DNA from: Pyrus communis
Lineage: Eukaryota; Streptophyta; Magnoliopsida; Rosales; Rosaceae
Direction of reading: 5' to 3'
Length of the DNA stretch: 64,000 bases
Assembly (NCBI RefSeq): GCF_963583255.1
Contig: NC_084816.1
Span: forward strand, 14,743,100 to 14,807,099
The position numbers and the translations under genes were made by a program. Of this stretch, positions 45,611-57,369 are shown piece after piece. How positions within the stretch are numbered: the stretch's first letter is position 1; each line of letters starts with the position of its first letter. The notes under the pieces were generated by a model. That model was given only the letters and a program-made list of their open reading frames with translations, had not been told where the DNA came from and ran no database searches.

Positions 45611-47264
45611 TGATAAGTTCATATTTATATAAATTTTATATCAAATTCACTTGTCTTTTCTTAGTTAGTTCCTTATATTTTTGAGTTATTTACTTTTTTT
45701 TTGTGTTTTGTAGGATTTGTCAAGTAAAGAAAAGAAAAATAACACAAGTGGAATTTTAAGTAACAAATTCGTCAAAACTGCCTGTGCAGGTCAGCTGACT
45801 TTGGAAGCTAGTTGCGGACAGCTCAGAATGAATTAGAGAATGAGCCTTGTATGCTTGGAAAGCTACGGATGTCTATTTTCTGGAGCATTTCGCGGATTGT
45901 TAATATCATTTTTCTAGAAGAAGTTATGGCTGTTTCAACACTGAAAGGTTCCCAAGAGGCTGAGCAGTTTGTAACTGACAAGAAAACATTGAAAGCAATA
46001 AATCCAATAAATCTAGTAGCCAAAACTGATGCAATCAAGAACAAACCAGCTGACACCTATTCAAATATTAGAGGAAATGGAATTAAAGATGAGGATTAAG
46101 AGGGAGTAATTGGCATAAAGGCTACCCAAGGAGTTGCAATTGTTTTACATTTCCTCTCACTTATTGTCATCACTAAATGGCTATTAGTGGGTGAGTTAAG
46201 GAGAAGAAAATGATGCAGCAAGAATTGGTTTAAAAGTAGCATTGGGGAAGGAAGGAGAAGGGAAAGCCTCCGGCGATTTCTTTCGGTTCTATTTTCTCAA
46301 ACTCATGTCTATCTTTTGTTTTAACTTAAGGATTGTGTAACTAAATTTTTAGTAGTTAGGGGCTGTTTGAAGCCCCGAATATGATTGCAAGTTTGTTATG
46401 ACATTTCGTTTGAATTACTTTTATAATGGATGAAAATTGGTTCACTACTTGTCTCATTGATGAATTCTTTATGTGTTTTCTATGGATGCATACTTAGTAA
46501 GCATATCTAGGATTCTAATGCTATGAATATGTGTGTGCCTACCCTTGTTGAATGAGGACCTACATATGTTCTAGAGTAGTACGTGTTAATTGCGATTAAC
46601 ATGTGAACCAATTTCTAGGATAAGTAAGACAACGCCAGTACTTACGATGCCTTGTGATGACTCAAACTCTTTTCGTTCTTAATGATTTCTACTTGTTAAA
46701 TCTATGAACACGCCATTCTAGATTGCATGCTAGAGACTGATTTAAGTTGAAAACGCCATTCTTTTAACATACTACATAAGAAAGAGTAATAGGTTGAGTT
46801 CTAACATTGAGCCAACTTGAGCATCTTCATCCGGAAATAGAGGGAATTTGAATGAAACATAACATGTTTGCATGATTATTTAGTGGTGGATAACAATTCC
46901 CCTAACTCGTTTTTCTTAATTTGTGAACTACTTAAAAATCTGTTTTTGTCCTCTTTTGTTTTTCGATTTAATCAACTCCAAAAATCCCAAAACTTTGTGT
47001 GAGAGCAGCTCCGTGTGTCTAGTATCTACATATAAAATTTTGTAGACTTTAGATAAGTGTAAGTTGGTCTAATAATTATTTTTCGGTGGCTGGTCAGTAG
47101 GGAAAGCAGCCCAGTTTTTGTGACATTTTAAGTAGTTAGATAAAACAATCTTCTGTGGGAAAGACCCTTATTTTCATATGCTACAATTGACAAATATTAT
47201 TGTTAATAAGGAAAATTAATAGGACATTTGTGTGCTACTTTATGGTGTGCTTTTAATCCTATCA
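45611..47264 (+). repeat. Solo LTR (1654 bp) with 5-bp duplication ACATC
   Basis: Begins TGATAAGTTC and ends AATCCTATCA, with ACATC at 45606-45610 and 47265-47269. It is the inverted counterpart of the Athila-2 LTR at 48733-50449 over most of its length, so it comes from the same family. No internal sequence remains between its ends. Confidence 0.92.
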
Positions 47265-47269
47265 ACATC

Positions 47270-48732
47270 GCCAATAACTTCTAGCCGCCGAGAGTCATTT
47301 TACCTATTGAGTTGTTGCGGGATCTAGTGTGATGACATTAAAATGATCCTATGCCAACTACAATGGTATGAACAATTGCCTGGTTTGCAGACGTTTGGTT
47401 TAAAGATGTCGAATTTGCAGACGATTTCCCCATTTCTGTTTTCTTCTTGATAGAGCAAGTTTAATGGTCATGAATTTTGTAGTTATCTTAGCACTTGTCT
47501 CACTAGGCGTGCCAAAACGTTGACGCTCAAAATTACAAAGTTATATGGCCGTAGACCGAGTAATTATGAGCTAACTACATCCTTATTATGAATCCGAGCA
47601 TGCCAAATTGCAACCGGGCTTAGTCGAGCAAATAGAGTAGATGTGGGGGCGATGTTGAATGCCTTGCAAGTTTCTTCACTTGAGTGACTATGACCAAGGA
47701 AGGAACACGTCTCGGACTTGGATTCCATGACCTAAAGACAAGGTTGCTTAATCACTACAAAGTTAAAAGTGTTTCAATGCTGCCTGATTCTACGGCGCCA
47801 ATGCTGTTTACTTATCCAAACTGAACGTGTTACCGATTGTTAACACAATTACTATTAACTTATCCAAATTGAAGATACGTTGACAGAAGGATTACGATAG
47901 TGTTTTTCTCAGGGGTGTGAGAAATGTCTCAAGTAGAGTGAGGGTTTCCGTGTATAACATTGGAGTTGTTTGTTGAGTTGAAGGGGCTTTTCATGTTGTG
48001 GACCTTTTTCTATTTTTAGGGATGGTCTTCATGATAAACAAGTCTACCGAGTAGAATTCTAATGAGACTGTATTTACTCAGCATTTACCTTAATATTCTC
48101 TCTTTATCTCTTCTTCTATTCTTTGCCAAGACTTCATCCTTATTCAGTCTCTGCATGTTTGATTCCAACTAGGATTTTGAACTTACCCCTTTTATGCGAT
48201 TGACTCATTCTTATTTGATCGAGAATAATATCTTATCCTTAGAATAATTCACATCTAATGAAAGCTTATTCTAATCCTTGGCAGTTTCAGTGTACTGAGG
48301 ACTCGACTGTGCCATATCTAAACTTGATCATTTCACAAAAGTCCCATTTCCATGAGGACTCAGTCTGGAAAAAAAAAAAGGAATAAAATTACATTACATG
48401 AGGTTGAGAACAGGGTTAACTTTTCACTCGTAATCTAGATACAACTAGCCTACTCTAGCATTGTATCTGCCGAAGTTTTGCCAAAATTAGCTTAGCATCA
48501 GGCTTAGACGACTTTCTATTGTTCTTCATTACCTGCCTATTGGGAAAAGATTGTGAAGGCTGCAAAACTACCAATCATTATGGATATACTTGTTAAAGGT
48601 AGACACTCACTGAATATGAACTTGTTATTGTTGTTGGAAATAATAGTGAAAAATATTTGGAATTTTAAGAACACTTACATCTACATTTGAGAGCAGATGT
48701 TATAAAATAATGAGCTAAAATATAAAGAGCTT
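47270..48732. other. Unassigned sequence between the two inverted LTRs
   Basis: I see no coding region, repeat structure or RNA gene here. It is the spacer of an inverted pair of related LTRs and may be older host or transposon DNA. Confidence 0.4.
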
Positions 48733-50449
48733 TGATAGGATTAAAAGCACACCACAAAGTCGCACACAAATGTCCTATTGATTTTCCTTATTAACACTAA
48801 GATTTGTCAATTGTAGCATATGAAAATAAGGGTCTTTCCCGCAGAAGTTCGTTTTATCTAACTACTTAAAATGTCACAAAAACTGGGCTGCTGTCCCCAC
48901 TGACCAGCCACCGAAAAATAATTATTAGACTGACTTACACTAATCTAAAGTCTACAAAATTTTATATGCAGATACTAGACACACAGAGCTACACTCACAC
49001 AAATTTTTGGGATGTTTGGAGTTGATTTTCTATTTAAATTAAATCGAACAAAAAACAGAACAGAGACAGATTTTTGAGTAGTTCGCAAATTAAGAAAAAC
49101 GAGTTAGGGGAATTGCTATCCACCACCAAATAATCATGCAAACATGTTATGTTTCATTCAAATTCCTTTCATTTCCGGATGAAGATGCTCAAGTTGGCTC
49201 AATGTTAGAACCCAACCTATTATTCTTTCTTATGTAATATGTTAAGAGAATGGCGTTTTCAACTTAACTTAGTCCCTAACATGCAATCTAGAATGGTGTG
49301 TTCATAGATTTAACAAGTAGAAATCATTAAGAACGAAAAGAGTTTGAGTCATCACAAGGCATCGTAAGTACTAGCGTTGTCTTACTTATCCTAGAAATTG
49401 ATTCACATGTTAATCGCAATTAACAAGTACTACTCTAGAACATATGTAGGTCCTCATTTGACAAGGGCAGGCACACACATATTCATAGCATTAGAATCCT
49501 AGATATGCTTACTAGGTATGCATCCGTAGAAAACATAAAAAGAATTCATCAATGAGACAAGTAGTGAACCAATTTTCATCCATTCGTAAAAGTAATTCAA
49601 ACGAAATGTCATAACAAACTTGCAATCATATTCGGGGCTTCAAAACAGCCCCTAACTACTAAAAATTAGTTACACATAATTCTCAAATTAAACCAAAAGA
49701 AAGACATGAGTTTGAGAAGATAAAACCGAGAGAAGAGAATGCCAAGATTTCCTCCTTCCTTTCCTTCCTTCCCCAACGCAGCAGCCTTTCCTTTTTTCCT
49801 TGCTTCCTTCCTTGTTTTTCTATATTTTTTTTCACACTTTTTCTCCCCTTTTGCTGCTGCAACCTGTAGGTCTTTTTCTTCTTTTCTGCTGCCACAGTTT
49901 TTTCTCCATAACTCCCTCCACTAACAGCCATTTAGTGATGACAATAAATGGGAGGAAATGCTAAAACAATTGTAACTCTTTGGGCAGCCTTTATGCCCAT
50001 TACTCTCACTTAATTTTTCATTTCCTCTGATATTTGAATAGGTGTTAGCTGGCTTGTTCTTGGCTGCATCAGTTTTGGCTGTTAGTTTTATGGGAGTTAT
50101 TGCTTTCAATGCTTTCTTGTCAGTTACAAACTGCTCAGCCTCCTGGGAACCTTTCAGTGTTAGAACGACCATAACTTTTTCTAGAAAAATGATATTAACA
50201 ATCCGAGAAATTCTCCAGAAAATAGACATCCGTAGCTTTGCAAGAATATAAGGTCATTCTCTAATTCATTCTGAGCTGTCCGTAACTTGCTTCCAAAGTC
50301 AGCTAACCTGCACAGGCAGTTTTGACGAATTTATTACTTAAAATTTCACTTGTGTTATTTTTCTTTTCTTTACTTGACAAATCCTACAAAACACAAAAAC
50401 AAAGTAAATAACTCAAAAATATAAGGAACTAACTAAGAAAAGAAAAACA
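48733..50449 (-). repeat. 3' LTR of Athila-2
   Basis: Starts TGATAGGATT on the plus strand. The right boundary is inferred from AAAAACA followed by TTAGCTCCCCAC, which in sense gives a purine tract GTGGGGAGCTAA and then TGTTTTTC. The related solo LTR has about 42 additional bases at this end, so the boundary could be wrong or this LTR could be trimmed. Confidence 0.75.
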
Positions 50450-52270
50450 TTAGCTCCCCACTATGTGACCCTCATAGAATTTCATTCAAGAAAACAAATC
50501 ATCAAGAGCCTTAGCTAGCATCAAACAAGCTAATCCAAGCTCATCTTCCTTATGCAAATGTTAACAACTACCTTTTAATCATCCTTGAAGTGTAGTGTGT
50601 GTAATAGCCATGCTAATGCAATTTCAAGTTTTGTTTTAAAACACCACATGCAAACTAGTGACCTTCTCATGGGACATACATTCAATCACACATATGTTTA
50701 GTTTAACGTGTTTCGCTCAAAGAATCAAATGTGAAAGATCTACCATAAGCTTGCATAAAGATCTCATCTCCACAATCATAATTGCAAAACTAAAATCAAG
50801 AGGACTTTTATTGGTTGTAATGAGGCTGAGGGAGAGGGTTATAGAAATGAAAGGATAGGTAAACACAAGTTCCAAGCTACATTGCAAGCAATTCTCTTGT
50901 TGAGATTTATAAGAACTCAAGCTCTCCAGCCACTCTACTAATACCTCCAATCACACCCCTAAACTTTTTATTTGGTTTGTATACAATTTTTCTTTTTCTT
51001 TTTTTTCTTTTTCTGTTTTTTTTTTTTTTTAAACCAATTTTCGCACATAACTAAATACAAACATGAAATACCCCCACACTTATTCTTTTGCCAAACTCCT
51101 TCAAAATACTTCACAAACATTTCTCATAAGACAATCTCACATTGCTCACTAGCTAGCTTGGAAAGGGTAAGGAAAAATACTTCAGGTATGAGGGTAGACA
51201 TATCTGGTGATAAGAAATAAAAGGCTTAACACATACAGCTCAAATTGGCAATCTAATGATATCATTTTTCTTTAGGAAACATGCTTATTTGGGCCATGGT
51301 GATAAACCTAATGCCTCTATCCTTTTCAAGTTCATGCAATCAATGACAAACATTTCGAAAGATCGTTACGCAAGTTCTAGAGATGTAAGTCACATAAGTT
51401 CATCACACGTGAAAGAATAGGAGTGTATGAAAAATGCACACACTTTCGATAGGCTCAAAAACTCACATAGGTTGTATATGGCCACTATATTCACATACGA
51501 AGCTTTAAGTCATGCTTTAGTTTCACATCAACAAGGCTATGTGCATTTGGTTTTTCAAAGATGATTAAACATGTACAAGGCTAACAAGAGAATAAGGAAT
51601 TTCACACAATACATGCTTACTAAGTTCTTGATCACCGTGGTTCAAATTCAATCCAGTTATATCATTGGGCCGGGAAACTAACAAAAATCTAATTCAAAAC
51701 AATAAAGAAAATAAGACTATTTTTGGATTTTCAAATATTTTTTTTTTTTGAATGTTTTTCTCTTCTTTTGGGTTGTTTTTATTTTTTTATTTTTTACTTT
51801 TAGGGTAAACAAAACTAATTAAGAAAACAAAAAGCAACAACAAGGAAACAAATTAAACCAGTTCTTAGTCAAAGGGAGGAAAATTTTCAATTTGGTCATT
51901 TTTTCAATCCTTACCCCCAAACTTAAACTGGACATTGTCCCCAATGTCAGAAAACACAATAATGCATACAATAAAAATAAAATAAAATAATAAGAAACAA
52001 AATAAAGCATTTGGACTGAAAACTTCCCCAATTTGCAGTAAAATCAAGTGATGACCCCCAAACTTCAATTCTACAATCAACTCCAAGGGTGGACATAACC
52101 AAAGATTCCTACAAAGAAAAGAAATAATTCAGCTTAGCATGCAAGAAAACTCAGAAAACAAAACAAACCAAAAATTGAAAATGACATAAAAAGACAATGA
52201 ATAGAAATATTGGGTTGCCTCCCAATAAGCGCTTGCTTTTACATCCGCAGCCGGACGGTACCAAGAGTAA
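50450..52270 (-). other. 3' non-coding region of Athila-2
   Basis: No credible ORF. TAAGTGTGGGGG-like tracts appear as plus-strand complements at 51071-51082 and 51914-51925, with a further CCCCCAAACTT at about 52055, and a hairpin at 51931-51948. T-rich runs lie at 51010-51031 and 51739-51750. Confidence 0.7.
51931..51948 (-). other. Conserved hairpin downstream of pol in Athila-2
   Basis: Plus strand GACATTG-TCCC-CAATGTC. The outer pair is G-C here where Athila-1 and Athila-3 have A-T, a compensatory change; CT and AG further out can extend the stem past one bulged G. Confidence 0.65.
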
Positions 52271-54923
52271 TCATTCAAGGGAAGCTGGTTCTTGGAGGGG
52301 TACAACCTCCACATCATGCTCCGCAAAAGACTCGTAATATGGTTTGAGTCTATGTCCATTCACTTTGAACACGTTTCTGGTCTTTGCACTTTGGATTTCC
52401 ACTGCACCATGAGGAAAAATATTAGTTATAACAAACGGACCAACCCATCGAGAACGAAGCTTACCTGGAAATAACCGAAGGCGAGAATTAAATAGAAGAA
52501 CTTTTTGTCCAATGGCAAAGTTCTTCCTTGATATCATCTTGTCATGAAATGCCTTTGATTTCTCCTTGTATATTCGACTAGACTCGTATGCATCATTCCG
52601 GATTTCATCTAACTCATTCAATTGAAGCTTCCTCTGCTGTCCAGCAACACTCATGTCCATGTTGTAGGCTTTGATTGCCCAATAAGCTTTGTGTTCTAAT
52701 TCTACTGGAAGACGACATGGTTTCCCATAAACTAACCGAAATGGGGACATTCCAATAGGAGTCTTATAAGCAGTCCTATATGCCCACAATGCATCGTTCA
52801 AGTGCATGCTCCAATCCTTCCTACTAGGACTCACAGTTTTCTCCAAAATTTGTTTCACCTCACGGTTTGATACTTCTGCTTGACCACTAGTTTGCGGATG
52901 ATAAGGTGTAGACACCTTATGTGTGACATTGTACTTCCTAAGCAACACTTCAAATGTTCTATTGCAAAAGTGACTCCCTCCATCGCTAATGATTGCTCTA
53001 GGTGTCCCAAATCTTGCAAAGATGTTAGTCTTAATAAAATCTGAAACAATTTTTGAATCATTAGTTTTGGTGGCTTTCGCTTCCACCCATTTAGAAACAT
53101 AATCCACAGCCAATAAAATGTAAAGAAAACCATCTGAAGATGGAAAAGGTCCCATGAAATCAATGCCCCATACATCAAAGATCTCAACAATCAAAATAGA
53201 GGTTTGTGGCATTTGATTTCTTGGGCCCAAGTTACTTGTTCGTTGACAACGATCACATGTTGCACAAAACTCGTACGCATCCTTAAACAAACTAGGCCAA
53301 TAAAAACCGCTTTCTAACACCTTAAGGGCTGTCCTCTTTGCTCCAAAATGGCCACCACATGCATAAGAATGACAAAAAGTTAGAATAGATTTAAACTCAT
53401 ATTCGGGGACACACCTTCTAATCAATTGATCAGGGCAATATTTCCACAAATAAGGATCATCCCACTCGTAGTATTTGGCGGTTTTGACAAGCTTATCTTT
53501 CTGAGCACGTGTAAAATCATCCGGAATCTTTTTGGTGACCTTGTAATTGATAATATCTGCATACCAAGGGTCAGTAACCTTTAATGAAAACAATTGCTCA
53601 TCCGGAAAACTCTCACGTAAAGGGATGAAATCTTCCTCTGTGTTTGAGTGCACATGTCTGCTAAGATGATCTGCTACAACATTCTCACTCCCCTTCTTAT
53701 CCTTGATCTCCAAGTCAAACTCTTGAAGCAGAAGTATCCATCGAATGAGTCGCGGTTTTGCATCTTTTTTTTGTGAGTAAATACTTCAAAGCTGCATGGT
53801 CAGAAAACACAATAACTTTAGTTCCAATTAGATAAGATCTAAATTTTTCTTCAGCAAATACAACAGCTAGAAGCTCCTTCTTTGTTGTTGAATAATTCAA
53901 CTGTGCATCATTGAGTGTTCGTGATGCATAATAGATGACATGTGGCACTTTGTTGACACGCTGTCCTAGAACTGCACCGACAGCATAATCTGAAGCATCG
54001 CACATTAACTCAAAAGGTAAACTCCAATCTGGTGGCATGATCACAGGAGCCGTGGATAACAACTCCTTAAGTTTGTTGAATGCTACCACACACTCTTCAT
54101 TCATATCAAATGTTGCATCCTTTTGAAGCAAACGACACAAAGGTCTAGAAATCATTGAGAAGTCTTTCATAGACCTACGATAGAAACCTGCATGTCCAAG
54201 AAAAGAACGAACCTCCCTAACAGTAGTAGGAAGGGGTAAAAAACTAACAAGTTCTACTTTAGATTTATTAACTTCAATTCCATTTTCAGATATGATATGC
54301 CCTAAAACTAATCCATGTGAAACCATGAAATGACATTTTTCCCAATTTAAGACCAGATTAGTTTCTTGACAACGTTTTAGAACTAGGGATAGATTATGTA
54401 GACATGTATCAAAAGAATCACCATAAACTGAAAAATCATCCATGAACACTTCAATTATTTTCTCAATCATATCAGAAAAGATACTTACCATACACCTTTG
54501 AAATGTGGCAGGGGCATTGCAAAGTCCAAACGGCATCCTCCGGTATGCAAATGTGCCAAATGGACATGTGAAAGTCATCTTTTCTTGATCCTCCGGAGCA
54601 ACTGCAATTTGATTATATCCAGAATAACCATCAAGAAAGCAATAATGAGAATGACCAGCTAGCCTTTCTAACATTTGATCAATGAATGGAACTGGAAAGT
54701 GATCCTTGTGTGTGGTGCTGTTTATCTTCCGATAATCTGTACAGACTCTCCAACTATTTTGCACACGTGTAGGCACTAGCTCACTTGCTTCATTCTTAAC
54801 AATTGTGAATCCAGATCGCTTCGGAACTACTTGAACAGGGCTCACCCACTTGCTGTCTAAGATAGGATATATGATGCCAACATCAAGAAGCTTGATAACC
54901 TCTTTCTTGACGACCTCCATCAT
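52271..54923 (-). pseudogene. Athila-2 pol (RT to integrase), one frameshift, truncated
   Basis: RT starts within [16 protein letters not shown] right at the Athila-3 junction and includes WVSPVQVVPKRSG, CTDYRKINSTTHKDHFPVPF, FMDDFSVYG and [10 protein letters not shown]. RNase H begins [15 protein letters not shown]. The frame breaks at a run of eight T on the plus strand (53765-53772), consistent with a one-base slippage. From 53713 on the next frame carries VADHLSRH, the integrase zinc motif ([21 protein letters not shown]) and core ([23 protein letters not shown]) to the stop at 52271. It is otherwise open and close in sequence to the other two copies. Confidence 0.93.
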
Positions 54924-57369
54924 TGATGCGTAGATTATACGCACACAAACTAAACCCTATTTGTGACAATTGTAGTAATGATGTAAGTAGGGATCGTTCT
55001 AACTGGGGATTAACTAGGGGTGCTAATCTATTTTGAATTGACTTGAAAACACAAAAACTAAATGTAAAGACTCTTAACAAGACTACTATGACTCAGAATA
55101 GCTTTGAAAGACTCAAACTGCTTAAAACAATCAAATTGACTCAAATAGAAACTAGAACTTGATTTAGACGAATTTGAAAGTGTTTATGACTCCAAAAGCT
55201 TAAAGATACAAAAATAAAACAAATACGAATGATTAAGACTCAACGAAATATGGGGGAAATGTGTTTGGACGATATTAAATTAAAAAGACAGAATATAATT
55301 AAAGGCAAAATGTAAATATGAATGTGATGAAAATATGGATGATGGAATAGCCAAGGGGTTCTTCTCCACACATGTTACACTTGCATACAATATTGATTCT
55401 CAGTTGGTCTTTCGATAAGTTGTGAAACTCAACACCCCGGGTTAATTAGGTCCGCTTAAATTAACCGTCAAGTTCTCCTTAAGTTAATGAATTGGATGGG
55501 TTAGCGCAACGCAATTCACCACATTCTCCAAAAGTCCTTTACGTGAAAAGCACAATAAAGATACAATCAAAGATCATTAAGCATTATGAAAACTATAAGT
55601 GTTGACAAGGCATTCGTTACTATGGAATACGCATGAAATTAGTGCCAAGAATTCATTTAACGCGGTTGTTTATAAGCAACCTCCACTACTTGTGAATATA
55701 AGTTCGTAACGATTAGGTGAAATTCACTTATATTCTAGAGTCATATTCATGCATGAAAATTAAGCGCGCATTCTTAATAAACATTCATAAATAAGTTATC
55801 AATCAAACGGTTAAACAAATTGAATCCACAACTTATGAAATTCCAACGAAAGTTAATCAATTCATATTGCAAATATAAACATAGTTTCGAATCACCCCCT
55901 AGCTAAAGGGGGTTTAGTTCCTCATAACTTTGAAATCAAAGAAACCCCTAAACATTCCAACAACTCAAACTTGAATTGTATGAACGTTTAGGCACTCTTC
56001 TCTTCCATTCTCATACGTACAAAACAAAGAGAATTCAATTTAAACTTTAAAATCAAAGAAACACCTAAACATTCCAACAACTCAAACTTGAATTGTATGA
56101 ACGTTTAGGCACTCTTTTCTTCCTCGTTGTTGTAGCACAAGGTCTAAGGTGAGCTTTGGGGATTATGTGAAGTGTTTTGGAGGGATGGGAAGTGGTTGGA
56201 TAGTGGCTGCAATGGAGGAGAAAAACTGCACAGAAATGGAAGGGGATTTGCGGCACAAGGGTTGTGTTTGTGTTGTGTCAAGTGTTGTGAATGGATGAAT
56301 GCAAGGGTATTTATAGGAGTAGTGGAGGGAACATATGGCTGTTTGTTTAAGCATGCATGTGCTGGAATGTGGTGGAAAATAGCTAGGAAAGCTGGAAAGC
56401 ACAAGGATCCCACGGCAATGACAGTTTTTGATGTTGGATTTGCATGTGTGTGCTGGAAATGGTGTGTGTATGCATGTGTTTGGGAAGCTTTCTTGCTCAT
56501 TTTCTGGATGCAATGATGAAGAGTTTAATAATTAATGCATGTAGGTGGCTGAAATGATGAAGAATGAGTGGTGGAAATGAAAGGGAAAGCTATAAAGACA
56601 TGTGAAGATGCTGGAATTGTGAGTAGGCCACGGCAATGAGTTTTCAGGATGGTTCTTTGTGGTTGTGATGCATGTGATTGCATGTGTTGATTGCTAAGGT
56701 GTGTGATGATGAGTGTAAGTGGAATAAAGAATGAATGAAGGCATGTGAATTAGGTGGAATGCTGGAATGATGAAGGGGATACACGGCACAAGGTTTGGAA
56801 TGTGGAGAAAGGGGTGTGAATGATTATGGGATGCTGGAAATCTGGAAAGGCACGACAATGAAGAATGTTTGGTGCTTGAAATGCATGTAAATGCATGTGA
56901 GTGCATGTGTGTGTAAATAGGTGAAAATGTGGGTTAAAGTGATGCATGGCTAGGAAATGTGAGTGAATGATGTGCATGTGTGTGAATGCATGTGGAATAA
57001 AGAAGAGTATGGAAGTGAATAAATCATAATATGGCTAGTTTAAAGGGCTAGGGTTTAAGTACATAGAATGGGCCTAAAATAGGTTGGTTTGCATGGCATA
57101 GAATGTTTGATTTGGGCTAGGCCCTTTGTTTTATGTCCCCAAAGAGCATACAAGGCTTCAATTTTCGTCCATCCTCTTTGCTCCATGATTAAGCTATCCA
57201 ATCCATGCCCAAAAGTGCCCCAAATAGCCTCAAAATGCACTTTTTTGCTCCTTAAGCCCTTAGAACCTGAAAACACACAAAAGAAGCATAAAGGACTAAA
57301 ATAACTAGAGAAACATAACGTAAATGCACGAGAACAAGCCATTTAAGTCGCATGAATATGCTCTTATCA
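54924..57369 (-). repeat. 3' LTR of Athila-3 (2446 bp)
   Basis: Plus-strand ends TGATGCGTAG and CTCTTATCA. About 55310-55900 closely matches 23240-23830 of the Athila-1 LTR, and the last roughly 130 bases also match, but the middle (about 56000-57050) is unrelated or strongly diverged. Confidence 0.9.

Larger units (their letters stand above)
48733..54923 (-). mobile_element. Athila-lineage retrotransposon 2, 3' half, cut by Athila-3
   Basis: In sense (right to left): RT, RNase H, integrase, non-coding region with conserved tracts, PPT-like sequence and 3' LTR. The left end TGATAGGATT at 48733 matches the terminal sequence of the related solo LTR. The right edge at 54923 is where Athila-3's LTR begins, inside the N-terminal part of RT. 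The gag end lies beyond the window. Confidence 0.9.

Noticed and set aside
45812..46099. 95-codon frame in the solo LTR and its counterpart at 49921-50229
   Set aside because: Both are in LTR sequence, in opposite orientations matching the LTR orientation, with no recognisable domain or gene structure.
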